A DNA stretch of 64,000 bases from Chromobotia macracanthus (taxonomy: Eukaryota > Chordata > Actinopteri > Cypriniformes > Botiidae). Within the stretch, counting starts at the first letter, position 1, and every line of letters begins with the position of its first letter. The notes beneath the pieces were generated by a model. The model saw nothing but the letters and a program-made list of their open reading frames with translations, made no database searches and had not been told where the DNA came from. The stretch lies in contig JAZGTH010000139.1 in the NCBI GenBank assembly GCA_036877525.1, positions 315,001 to 379,000 on the forward strand, in the 5' to 3' direction. Positions 17,111 to 28,790 of the stretch are shown piece after piece. The position numbers and the translations under genes were made by a program.

Positions 17111-18989
17111 GCTGCTACAAATCAAGCAACTAGTTGTGCTTTTATTCGCAAGATTTTACAATCCTAAAACAATGGTTAAAGAGTTATTTAACTTGGTTCA
17201 TCTTTAATGGTCTAAATAAAATCAACCTGATATAGCTAGATAAATTAAAATATGGCTTATGTTTTGCAGTTGCAAGTGTGCGGATAGAAAATTGCCAGGG
17301 CAATACTTAAAGCCCATTGACATATAAAAAAAACTGATGTCCTCATGACAGTGTATCCTCGGCTGAGTTTACAGGTCTCTCCTGTCATACGAACTCTTCA
17401 CCAGTGACATTGTACCCATGGTGGGCTTGACCCTGATACTTGCTGCTTGCAGCCTGTTGTATTTATTAGTTTTCTGCTCTTGAAGTCTATGGCAGCCAAC
17501 AGAATCGTATGGCAGAAAAATTGTGAAACAGAGAAGATAGTCTGAGATGTTACTGCACCAGATTTAGTGTCTCTACCTCAAACCCCCCAGCACCACAATT
17601 GTTCAGAATTTCACTAATGTTTATGCTCATAACTTTTGACTGATAACTTTTTAAGTGTTCTGATTCCTTAGCTGATGCTGATTCCTTGGCTTGTGCCAAT
17701 TCCACACTCTATGATGTCATTTTCCAAAATTTTGGTATATAGCATCTAGAGACAGTGATGGGAAAATTTTATTAAAAGTTTTTTGATACACCTTACCGTT
17801 CTTCTATACTGCTTCAACGAATTTCATGATGAGCACGCCAAAACGGATATGAGGCTGAATCTTTGGTTCTAGCTGTTGCCAGGTATGTGATAAACAGTGA
17901 AAGCTTATGTTTGTGATTTGTCAGTTATTGTTACCTTGTTTTATGGTTGAATGCAATAATAAGGGTGTTTTCCTGACTCTGTTGTAGGAGTTTGTCTATG
18001 TCACTGTTTTGAATACCGTCTTTCCGCACAATTGCACGATATATTGGGAGGTAATAAATTCTCTTTGCGTCAGTCTGCTATCATATAAGCCTATTTTTGT
18101 TAGAGTTAACTCTAACCCTAACACCACAAAAAATGTAATTTAGTTGACAAATAGCGCAAAATTGACAGTGATTTGTGGATAAAACAGAGCAGTGGAAGAC
18201 ATTAAATAAAATGTCAGCCATTTTAGTTGCATGACAGATTGTATATATTTTGTGAACATGAGTATGAACATTTATCAGCATAAATAGACAAATGGTAATT
18301 TGATCATTATTGTGCTAAATTTATTATTTGTCCTATAATAAACATGTATTAACCAATCTGCTTCTGATAAGTGGTTACCTAATGATTTAACAGATGTATT
18401 GCCCTCAGTAGTGTAGACAGGGACAATTGTAAATACCTGCTATCATGACAACAGAAACTGTTAATTTCAGAACCTGAAAAAGCCAGCACAAGGGTTGGGG
18501 TGGGCTTAAAAACTGTAAAATTATATGAAATCAATAACAACGCATGGATAAAAAATAATATATAGGACTTAAAAACAAGATTTCTTTATCCTACATGCAG
18601 TGAGGGTTTTCAAGTATGTTCAATAGTCCCATTATATACTTATCAAGTTGTTCTTATTGTTTTAATGTAATAGTATGCGAGTCCACACTCAAAACACCTT
18701 TTTTACATTAGTTACAATATCATATGACAGATATTTTACCCTAAAATTATCAAACTCAAAAACAATGTTAGATCCTTTCTGTTTCTAGGCTTTGTATTTC
18801 TGTTAAGGCCTGTATGTTGTTCATATATCAATTGTCCATATTTAAGTTCCAGGTCACAGTTTAAGGATCACTTCAAATAAAGTTTTCAGAACACAAAAAC
18901 AATGGACAGATGAGTTTTCTGTTGAGTATAAATTAACAGACTGTAATTATCTTGTGACGTTCTAACATCTTGCACCTTTGGGGAAAGTC
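17111..18989. other. Intergenic stretch downstream of ppp2cb
   Basis: No exon recognised. The stretch 17440-17720 (tctatggcagcc, then ctctacctcaaacccc, then cataacttttgac) is shared in diverged form with 49370-49560 and so belongs to a dispersed fish repeat. The rest is AT-rich with short frames. Confidence 0.5.
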
Positions 18990-19429
18990 TGTGTCCGTGC
19001 AGGTTGACCTTAAATGTACCTCAAATGTAGACAGCTAAGGTCCAAGGCATAAATGAGTCCAAACAGCATTACCACTGCAACTGCTGCACTCCTCAGACAG
19101 CTGAGAACTGTAACCCCCTCGATCACTACACCAACTTCAACAGGCTCATCCACTGAAACCTCATCGTCTTCATGTCAAAACAACATAGATCCCCATTACA
19201 ATCTGCTCCATGTCTTTAGTGGCACTTTGGCCATCATGGTCCTGCACCCAGACAAAACAACTGAAATGTACCTAACCTTATAAATATAAAATGTATGCAT
19301 TTCTTAGGTAAACATTGAATGACATTATTTGGGAGAGATTACCTTGTACAACCTGATAAGCTTTTCATGGTCCTCATTCAAGTATGCACACAATGCTTTA
19401 TGGATGCACTCTCTTCGTGTGTCGTTATT
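18990..19429 (-). pseudogene. Fragment of a SAMD3-like repeated fish gene
   Basis: Minus strand. An exon-like segment 19429-19343 has AG and GT borders and reads NNDTRRECIHKALCAYLNED. After a short gap come MEQIVMGIYVV and, one base out of frame, GVVIEGVTVL and MLFGLIYALDLS. This order resembles the C-terminal region of multi-copy fish proteins annotated as SAMD3-like (naming from memory). The frame change and the in-frame stop make a working gene unlikely. A MITE sits 55 bp upstream of the exon. The fragment at 32.4-32.8 kb shows the same IEG...LFGL.YAL.L pattern, which supports a real family. Confidence 0.5.
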
Positions 19430-19484
19430 CTGTTTTAAAAAAAGACAAAATATTTAGGTGAATTATTCTTTTAATTTACCCATG

Positions 19485-19990
19485 TACAACCCCAAATCAG
19501 AAAAAGTTGGGACAGTACGGAAAACACAAATGAAAAAAGAAAGTAGTGATTTCTAAATTTACTTTGACTTGTATTTCATTGCAGACAATACAACAGCACA
19601 TTATTTAATGTGTTCCTCATGATTTTTATTGTTTTTTCTTACAAGAAAGGACTAGACCTTTCTTGGATGCTGCTTTTGTACAAATCATAATTACAATCAC
19701 CTGTTGACATCACCTGTTTCAAATCACATCATTATTTAACCAATTTACCTGATTACTAGCCCTAAATTGCTCCTGTTCCAACTTTTTTAAAAATGTGTTG
19801 CAAGAACCAAAATAGGAATTTTGTTTTTTTTTGAAGAAAAAAACAATAAAAATCATGAGGAACACATTAAATAATGTGCTGTTGTATTGTCTGCAATGAA
19901 ATACAAGTCAAAGTAAATTTAGAAATCACTACTTTCTTTTTTTATTTGTGTTTTCCATACTGTCCCAATTTTTTCTGATTTGGGGTTGTA
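19485..19990. mobile_element. Tc1/mariner-type MITE with about 160-bp TIRs
   Basis: The left end tacaaccccaaatcag and the right end ctgatttggggttgta are inverted copies. The inversion continues for about 160 bp (19485-19645 against 19830-19990) with only a few mismatches. TA lies at both outer ends, fitting the TA target site of Tc1/mariner elements. The roughly 180-bp centre has no coding capacity, so it is a non-autonomous derivative. The near identity of the arms suggests a recent insertion. Confidence 0.85.
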
Positions 19991-21239
19991 TTAAAGTAAA
20001 CAATAAACAATCCTTTTTTAATACCAACCTGGGAAATGGGTTGCATGATGATTCTTATAGTTTTACCAGGGACTCCACCCTTCATTAAGTTCATTAACTT
20101 CAAAACATCTTCATTAACTTGTCAGAGGGGCATTAATTTAAATCGAGAAATCAGCATTAATCTGTTAAAAAAATAAAACAAACATATTTATGGGGATTTA
20201 TATTTTACATTTTCAAAGTAAATCACGCATTGTTGCAAAGAAAGCAAAAATGTCACTTTACGAACAATAAAGAGAGCTGGCCATCAGGTTTTAAACTCTG
20301 CTACCATTGGTTTCTCCTGAACCACCTCCTGTTATCTGTATGAAAAGGTTGTCTCCATCTCCCTGATTATTTGTTAATTGTTTCTTTTCTTGATCTCTGT
20401 CAAAAGCTCAAGTTGCTCCCTCTCCAAACTGTCAGATGTTTCTCCCATTGAATACTGAAGGACAGTAATTATTAACATGTTGTTTGTCTTAAATTTATTA
20501 GTAGTGCTGTTGAAGCAAAGCATTATTGGTACTCTCCTGCATCTTTTTCTAGATAAAATTTTTACACTCTGTGTAGTGTGCTATGACTTTTATAAGCAAT
20601 TGGGTATACAATGTTCTTAAGGCATACAAAAAATTCCATAGACTTAATATTGGGCTGAATTTTGTGACATTAAAGCTCTGCATCAGAATGTCGTAGAGAC
20701 TTGGGGGTGAGCTCATATCACTCGGCTTAGCAGGCAGCAACATGTGGTGATCAACTTCATAGCCACGCTATAGCAAAAAAAAACAATCCCATAGGTGTAA
20801 CACTGGGCAGATCTTTGTAATGTCATAGCTCCACATCAGAATGTCATAAATCACATCACATCAGAGGTGTAATCAAAACCCGCTAATAAAGGCCTGGTTT
20901 CTAAGACAGGGCTTGTCAAGTTTCAGACTGAAATGCATGTTTGAGTGTCAACTGAAAGTGACATATTTGTAATGTGACCTCTGCATTAAACCCATCACTG
21001 GTGAGGAGCGAACACACATTGAAAGTCATGAACACACACACCTGGGTAGCAATCGGGGGTTAGATGTTTTGCTCAAGGGCACTTCAGTTGCCACCTGCCA
21101 GCGCTGGAATCGAACCAGCAAACCTGACTCACTTACTAGTAGGGCACAATGGAAAGCAACATGCACTGACCTGTTTTAAAATATATCAGTGCCATTGTTT
21201 TGTCTCAGGATGCACACCAGTAATGTCACACCATAGAGT
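19991..21239. other. Intergenic stretch with dispersed repeats
   Basis: No exon supported. A diverged duplication pairs 20636-20700 with 20787-20850 (both contain gacatt or gtcat, then agctc, then catcagaatgtc). At 20990-21130, caagggcacttcagttg followed by ctggaatcgaacc resembles the end of a common tRNA-related fish repeat. Confidence 0.45.
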
Positions 21240-21244
21240 CTAAC

Positions 21245-21710
21245 TGTCAGTATCCTGGCTTCCAGTTCTCAGTTTTTCTTGCTTCTCTTGCCAGGATCCT
21301 GACATCCCCTTGTGTTCCATGTCAGAACATGTTGTTTGGATCCTGGCTCAGTCTAGTCTTACTTCTTGGAGTCGGGGTCTGAACTCATGCTCTGGGTCCT
21401 TGTTTTCTGTGGAAGCACATGGCCTCTGTGTTGTTTACACTCGTCATTTGCGCCCCGCCCCCTTGTTTCCCTGTTAGTCTTATTTTCCTTTTTCCCCTGA
21501 TGTGTTCAGTCGTGTCGGATTCTTACTGTGTTTTTTCTACGTATTTTTCTCCGTGTTTGCTCCGATTTTGTCGGAGAGTTGTTTTGAGCTTTTTGGAGGG
21601 CCTGTTTTTGTTTCTCTTTTGCTCCCTCGTGGGTTCTTGTTTTGTTTATTTATACATTATTTCTGTTCTAACGCTGTCTGCGACTGGGTTCGTTTTTCGT
21701 GACTGTGACA
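21245..21710 (+). mobile_element. Solo LTR (466 bp) with 5-bp target duplication
   Basis: It starts TGTCAGTATCC and ends GACTGTGACA, flanked by identical ctaac at 21240-21244 and 21711-21715. It belongs to the same LTR family as the minus-strand solo LTR at 28197-28640 (shared start TGTCAG, ggatcctg blocks and an end rich in ctgtctgc). The 109- and 66-codon frames inside it are not genes. No internal element sequence adjoins it. Confidence 0.9.
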
Positions 21711-21715
21711 CTAAC

Positions 21716-22087
21716 AGCACCCTTATGAATGTAATATTGCTTTTATAAAGAACTTACACTTCCTTCAGTACATCACTGATTTACATTAAATGATGTTTAA
21801 TTAACAAAGTTCGGGAGGAGCACGGCCATGTAATCTAAACAATCACCGCGCGGGGTGCTTGTATACAGCCGTCCCTCACCTCCGTCTAATGACAATCTTG
21901 CAGCAGACCAGTTTTTTTAGCCACTTCGTTTCAATGCAGCAACCTCAGCTGCTGAAAAAGGTCTCTCACTACATCAAATTCAGGCATTAGGCTGCTGGTC
22001 ATCTGAAGCCTTCAAACCTTACATCAGATCCAGCCACTTCTATATCCGAAACCCTCACCTAGCCTTAATCAGCTAATTTAATAATAT
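21716..22087. other. Gene-free stretch
   Basis: No gene. A locally CpG-rich patch (accgcgcggggtgc, about 21840-21890) may be part of a dispersed repeat, but I cannot name it. Confidence 0.4.
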
Positions 22088-23225
22088 TCAATTCAATTCA
22101 ACTTTATTTGTATAGCGCTTTTACAATGTGCCATTGTCTCAAAGCCGCTTTACAGGGAGGAAAAAGGAAAAAACAAGGAAATATAGACAATGATACAGTA
22201 ACAACGGTATGTCACTTATCAATCAATTATCAATAATTAAGTATTAAGTCAGATATCTACTATGGAGTATCAATATCTATTATCCGCAGTCTTCCAGTGA
22301 GCACTCCAACACGGCAACAGTGGCAAGGAACCCAAACTCCAATAATGAATGTGGAGAAAAAACCTTGGGAGAACCCAGGCTCACCGGGAGGGTCATTTCT
22401 CCTCTGACGCGTTACAGCTGCAATATGTTTGCAGCGTCGTAATCAGTGCTGTTATGATTTAAGTATTGAATTACAGTAATAACTAGTTTTAATTTGGGTC
22501 TGGTGATTTTATATTTATTTTATATTTATGTTAGCCTGATGGCTGACAATACAATAAGGGATGTTTAGGTGAGGATGCCGACGTTAAATGAGACTGAGAG
22601 CAACTATAACATCAAACTGCTGGTATAGACAGAATCACGTATTTTACTAAAAATATGAGTATAGATTAACAGTTGCATTAATGTAATAATGGCGGTTGAT
22701 TTTTCACAGTTCCCATGGTGGTCACCCCCTCCTTAAGCTGTTGTGAGCGTTGTCTCGTCGAACTGGACCTAATCTGTATCGCTTACTTTGCATTCTGAAA
22801 GTAATTCACGAATATATGAAGGTGCTAGACCGTGTAGGGCTTTATAAGTAATTAATAGTATTTTAAAATTAATGCGATACTTTACAGGTAGCCAGTGCAG
22901 TGTTGCTAGAATTGGGTTTATGCGGTCATATTTCTTTGATCTAGTGAGCATTCTTGCAGCTGCATTTTAGACCAGCTAAAATTATTTGTTTTGTGTGACA
23001 CCCCCCAGTAGAGTTACAGTAGTCAATTCTTGAGGTTATAAATGAGTGGATAAGCTTCTCAGCATCTGAGACAGACAGCATGTGACGAATCTTGGAAATG
23101 TTTTAAGGTGTAGGGATGCGGTATGACACATATTGGAAATGTGACTATCGAATGAAAGGTTCTTATCTAGCATCACACCGAGGTTCCAGTTAAGCATTGT
23201 AATATACGAACGACATCGCATCGCT
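22088..23225 (-). mobile_element. 5'-truncated non-LTR retrotransposon (LINE), minus strand
   Basis: The minus strand reads LGVMLDKNLSFDSHISNM, then KYDRINPILATLHWLPVKYR and YKALHGLAPSYI, the C-terminal region of fish LINE reverse transcriptases. A long 3' UTR follows and ends (left side) in caattcaattcaactttatt, the same tail as the copy at 4.26 kb. Stops and frame breaks are present. Confidence 0.8.
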
Positions 23226-24115
23226 TGTATTCACTTTGCCTTTTGGGGGGTTTCTTCCTGCGGCTGTCCAGTAATTATTCATCTTGTTGGGGGAGTACTC
23301 TGGGTTCGGGCCAAATTCGGGCCCTCACCTATGACAATTTGCGATTACATGTTAGTGCAAACTTGTGAACTCATTTTTCACCCACTAATACTATAACACA
23401 AACATGCAACTCTACTCATGCACTCAGCCTGTCTGTATTAATGCAAATACTAGTCTTGTAACATTTTGCATTGTTTTCTACATATTGGTGTTTTGTATTT
23501 GTCTTTTGCTGCCCATATTACCCCTATGCTGATTTAGCTTTTGTTATTTGTAGACTAATATTCAATACACTTTGGAAAGAAGGTCCAGTCTCCTCGATCT
23601 TCGTGCCCTGACCGACACCCCGGGGTGTATACTGCTGATAGTTAAAACCGGAGCCTAGCAGTCTCCTTTCCTCTCCAACACCAACAGCAAACACAGCCAG
23701 CATGCCATGTAGTTTTTTCTTTCAGTTGTTCTCCTACACTTTTTATAGGAACCAACTTAATAACCCATAGTGCCCTCTTCTGGTGAATCAGTAATACAAG
23801 AACACAACATATTCCCCCATTACTTAGAAAATCATAAATTCCTTACTGAATCCAAAATTTAAAAGTAACACAATAGTTCTATATTATTCACATTAAATGC
23901 ATCGTAAAGAACAACTTATATAAAGCAATACAGCTTAACTGATTCTTAATATACACCTTGGAACAATGCACTTGACAATGAACTTTACTACCAAATACTT
24001 TAAAACTAAGTAACATAATCCTGCAGCTAACGTGGAGGTCATCTTACACATGCTGAAACTCTTTCAGGAGCAGTTGCAGGGTCTGTAGGAAGAGGAACTG
24101 GAATGGGTGAATTCA
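23226..24115. other. Gene-free stretch
   Basis: No exon recognised. The 23580-23800 part may be the 3' flank or a degraded LTR of the gypsy element that follows on the minus strand, but no matching second LTR is visible. Confidence 0.4.
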
Positions 24116-26800
24116 ATAGTTAATTTTTAAGCAACACTCCAGAGGTAGATGAGGGACCCAAATGAAGAGGCAGAGGCATAAATGAGACGCATGCCAATTT
24201 TTCCCATCTGACAAATGGTAGGTACATTAACCGATCTGACAAGTGATTTGCAAAGGTTTTGAGGTTTTTGGATGTCCTTTTGGAACATGAACTGGACTCA
24301 GTATATGCACGCAATATGTACCCAATCTCCTTGTCTGAAGTTAGGAGTACGAGCTCTTCATCTATATAGTCCATATATGAGTCCATATATGCTTTCATTT
24401 TCTTTTGTGACAAGGATACTTTCTGACTCACAAACCTTTTGTGAACTTTTACAGGAGGATGTTCAAACAAGTACGCATTTTCCTACCACAGAATAACAAA
24501 TGGAGATAGTCCAGTAGCGGAATGCGGAGTCACACAATAAACTTGAAGAAATTGTGTTACTACTGGATTCCATGGCTTTCCAGACACGATAGCAGATTGA
24601 ATACAGCTCTGACAGCTCTTAAGCACACGATGAAATCTCTCAATGGCACCATTTGCAGCTGGATGATAGACTGATGTACATATATGCTGAATATCGCTCT
24701 TTTTCAGAAACTCAGCAAACTCCATTGACCAGAATTGGCATCCATTGTCAGGCACAAGGTACTGAGGATTTTCAAATCGACTAAAAACAGAAAATGCAAT
24801 CACATTTTGAGTTGTGATCGAAGAAGTAAATGCCACTTCAGGCCACTTACTATGATAGTCAATCAGAGTTATCATATAACGACAATCCCAAGTAGCAGTT
24901 TCAAATGGGCCCACAATGTCAACAGCTACTTTTTCCCATGGGCCAGAGGGGCAAGGTACAGGTTGCAAAGGTGCAGCAGAAACAATAGCTGTCTTGTCAG
25001 AAGAGACACAAACTTGACAGTTCTTGATCCTTTCTTTGACCAAAGAATCAATACCTGGCCACCAGTAGAGTTCCCAAAGGCACTGCTTTGTACACACAAT
25101 CTCTTGATGGCCATCATGGGCCAGATTCACCAAGATGTGCCGTAATGAAACACAAGAAGAAGTGAGCCTCTGAATACACAGTTCTTTTGAACACTCAATT
25201 CATCCCTTACTTGAAAATAGGGACATAGATCTTTACTAACTGCCATTGATGAAGAAGGCTATCCACAATCAATTTGTGCACATAATGAAGTCAACTCTGG
25301 ACATGATGCAGAAGCAGAAGCAACTCGGTTGAAGTTACAGCAGACATCTCATAAGATAAAAATGCAACAAATTCGGGTTCTGCATCAAAAAGATCCTCTT
25401 CAGAAGCTGGCAAAGGCAATCATTAGGCAATCATTGTATCAAATGCAACAATACGTTCAGTTTTATCTTCATGAATTTGATCCAGTACAGCACCCAGTCC
25501 ATAGTTTGATGAATCAGTTGAAACCACAACAGGCAAATTAGGATCAAATACTACCAAAGCAGAACTTTTAAGCAGCAACTCTTTCACTTTTCTGAGCCTC
25601 TTCCGACCAACTGAAGTCAACTCCTTTACTGATACAAGCACACAATGGCTCTACCACAGTGGCAAAATTTGGAATAAACTTGCTGTACAATGATAATAAT
25701 CCAAGAAAGGAACAAAGCTGATCAATCTGTGGGAACTGCTGCATGCGGCATTGCATTAAGAGGATCCTCATTTGGATGAACACCTTGTGCGGACACTGTA
25801 TGACCCAAAAAAACGTAGGCTTTTCTTACTGAATTGGCATTTCGGAGTATTCAGTCGAAGTCCTGCATTCTGTAAGAGTTGAACAACAGCATGCATGCAT
25901 GTTCACTTTGTGTCCGACCCCAAACAATGATATCATCGAGATTTCATTGTATTGTCAGTCCTTGCAATACAGTTGATAACATTTTGTGGAATGCAGAAGG
26001 TGCTGAAGCAAGGCCAAATGATACACGGCAAAACCTAAATAGTCTAAAAACCTAAATTATTTCTTTGTGTGTTATAAATGCAGTCAAATATCACACGACT
26101 TTCTTCGTGTAATGGAAGTTGAAAATAAGCACTCTCCAAGTCAATTGTAGATAAAACAGTTGCTCCACATAACTTCGTCAATATGTGGCAAAGGATAACT
26201 CCGTAATCACAGCTTTGTTTGCTTCTCGTAGATCTACGCACATGCGAATGCCTCCTGATTTTTTCTGCACTACTACAACTGGTGAAACCCAGGGTGATAC
26301 ATCAACTTTCAATAACATCTAGGTCAAGAAGACGTTGAAGTTCTTCAGAAACAGCATTATGAACAGACAATGGTAAACTGGAATTTTTGACGTACAGGTG
26401 CAACATTGGAAGAGATCTTTAGTTTATGCAAGAAACCTTTTGCACATCCCAGTTTATCCACAGACCCTGAAACAGAAAGACCTATCACATTTGCTGGAGG
26501 TTGAGCAGAATTTATCGGAACAGAAGATCCTCCAAAGTGAAGATGCAGGCCATTAATTAAATCCATTCCGAGAAGAGCATTGCCAGACTCAACTATAAAA
26601 ACTGAAGTCTTGCAATTAATATCATCCTTGGTGACAGTGACAGGTAAGCATCCAAGCACTGGTATTAAATCATGGGAATGTCACCAATTTAACAGAAGGA
26701 GGCAGCAAGGAGTCTTTCTTAAAGTATGTCTCGTACACAGATTAGAAGAATGGCAGAATGGAAACAGAAGAATCCAGAATCCACGATCAACTCCAAAGGT
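24116..26800 (-). mobile_element. Decayed Ty3/gypsy retrotransposon pol region
   Basis: Read right to left on the minus strand, the domain order is aspartic-protease-like (about 26660-26360, LLGMDLI), reverse transcriptase (about 26280-25870, STIDLESAYFQLPL and a DDI site), RNase H (about 25640-25430, STDSSNYGLGAVLD) and integrase (25133-24483). The integrase keeps a zinc-finger-like HDGHQ...CQVC segment and the D, D, E residues in VDIVGP, VPDNGCQF and GAIERFHR. PR-RT-RH-IN order defines Ty3/gypsy. Frameshifts between domains and the absence of recognisable LTRs show an inactive copy. Confidence 0.85.
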
Positions 26801-27299
26801 ACAGAAGCAGTCATGATTGTAGCAGTACATTAATCTTATCAGTTAGCACATTTTGCATTTACAAACTTTTAAGTTCATATTATTTAAAACAAAACTGATT
26901 GTGTTCAGTTGACATGAGTGTGAGTAAATTATGGGCTAATGCTGGGGAGAACTAATCCTTTACATTTAATCTTGACCAATCAGAGCCACAAACAAAGCAT
27001 TCAAAACAATGTGCATGTCCATAAAAAATACCAAGACCAGAATAAAAATGATTAATCCTAAAGAGTGATGCTCACAAACACTGACAATTACTGTGGACCA
27101 TACAAATACAAAGAGATGAAATTTTCACCCAAACACTCAATGTTATTTGTTTGTTTATGCAGAGTGTTGTGACACTGTCACATAAAGACACGTTTTACCA
27201 ATTAATATACTGTATTGTGATGATTTTAGGTACACTCCAGGATTTTATGTTACACTACATCATTAGGTTCTATTATACAGTCACATGGCTTCTCATATC
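26801..27299. other. Gene-free stretch
   Basis: No gene or named repeat seen between the gypsy remnant and the LINE. Confidence 0.4.
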
Positions 27300-28790
27300 A
27301 CTGCTATGTCAACACCCAGATCTTCTTCTCCTTCCGCCCTGATGATCACACAGTAGCAATATGCATATCAGCCTGTCTGGAATACATCTTGGTTTGGATG
27401 AGAAAACACCACCTACAACTCAATCTAGCCAAGACCGAACTTCTTGTCTTTCCAGGCCACCCTACTGCCCTGCACAATTTCACAGTCCAACTAGCCTCTA
27501 CAACATTAATGCCCACAAGAACAGCCAGAAACCTCAGCATCTTTGATGACCAGCTCACATTCTCTAACCATGTTGCCAAGACAACAAGCTCAAGTAGATT
27601 TGCCTTATACACTATTTCCTAATATATATATTAGGAAAATCAGGCCGTATCTCACTGAACATGTGACACAGCTTCTTGTCATTTCTAGGCTGGACTACTG
27701 CAATGCTCTGCTGGCTGGTCTTCCAGCATGGGCACTCAAACCACTACAACTGATTCAGAGTGCAGCAGCTCGACTTGTTTTCAAAAAGCCCAAAAGAGCC
27801 TGTGTCACACCTCTCCTCATTTTCCTTCACTGGCTACCAGTTGCCACACACATCAAATCTGTCTTCACCAAGATAATTGGTGCTTCTCTGCACCAACTTA
27901 CCTTCACAAACTCATACAGACCTTCCAGATCCCTACAGTCAGCAAATGAACATCGCCTTGTAATACCCTCTTCAAAGGACACACAATCACTTGCTTGCAG
28001 GTTTATTAAAATCCCTTGTGGTGGAATGATCTTCCAAACTCTGTTCGGTCTGCTGAATTACTCATTATATTTAAGAAACAGCTAAAAACTATTTATTCTC
28101 TTCCATGAATACCTGACACAGATTTGAACATTCAAACCTCTTTCTCCCAACAGGTATCGCCTCTATCAAGCATTGGAATGTTGTAATCTTGGTAACTGTA
28201 ACTAAAGAGAACTCAGTTGCAGACAGCTTTAATCAAAAACTAAAACAAGACTTGAAATACTCTAGGTAAAGCTCAAAACAAAGAGAAACAATGCAGGGTA
28301 TAAGGCACACCAAGAAACAATACACCAGCACAAGACAGCAGACGTAAGGGCATTAAATAAGAAACCAAACAAGGAGGGTAACAAGGGCGGGGTCAAGACT
28401 CAAGACAGGAGAGCACACAGCACAAAGCAAACAAACAATGGCCATGTGCTTCCACACAAAGACAAGACACACAAAAGATCACAGAGCATGAGTCTAGATC
28501 CTGACCATCAAAATACAAAAACCAAGACTAGACTAGAGTCAGGATCCAAACATCATGCTCTGACAAAAAACAAGGGCTGTCAGGATCCTGGCATGAGAAT
28601 TTAGAAAAAAAAAACAAAACAAGAAAGCCAGGCCCTGACAGTAACTGATCATGGCTTCCCTTGTCTCACGGTTCATGACAATAACTGTGTATAGCTGATG
28701 TTATTGCCCCCTTATGATTTATCACTTCATTGTTTTCCTCACCTTGTAAGTCGCTTTGGATAAATGCTGCTAAATGTACATGTGGGTATA
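27300..28790 (+). mobile_element. L2-like LINE, 5' truncated, split by a solo LTR
   Basis: Plus-strand frames give WMRKHHLQLNLAKTELLV, DDQLTFSNHV, then (27543-28085) VISRLDYCNALLAGLP, LQLIQSAAARLVF and LLIFLHWLPVA. These are C-terminal LINE reverse-transcriptase motifs, with two frame changes. The 3' end, caggtat...gttttcctcaccttgtaag, is cut at 28196 by a solo LTR and resumes at 28646, ending in the ctttggataa motif. Related copies: 5.8 kb (tail only) and 43.1-44.8 kb. Confidence 0.85.
28197..28640 (-). mobile_element. Solo LTR (444 bp) nested in a LINE, 5-bp duplication
   Basis: On the minus strand it starts TGTCAGGGCC and ends TTAGTTACA, flanked by gtaac at 28192-28196 and 28641-28645. 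LINE sequence continues on both sides, so the LTR element inserted after the LINE. Same family as 21245-21710. Confidence 0.9.

Noticed and set aside
19053..19283. Ser/Thr-rich 76-codon plus-strand frame
   Set aside because: Antisense of the SAMD3-like fragment on the minus strand.
21419..21748. 109-codon hydrophobic frame resembling a membrane protein
   Set aside because: It lies inside a solo LTR defined by ends and target duplications, and its pyrimidine-rich DNA explains the Phe/Leu/Val content.
24735..25145. 136-codon plus-strand frame
   Set aside because: Antisense shadow of the gypsy integrase, which has DDE motifs on the minus strand.
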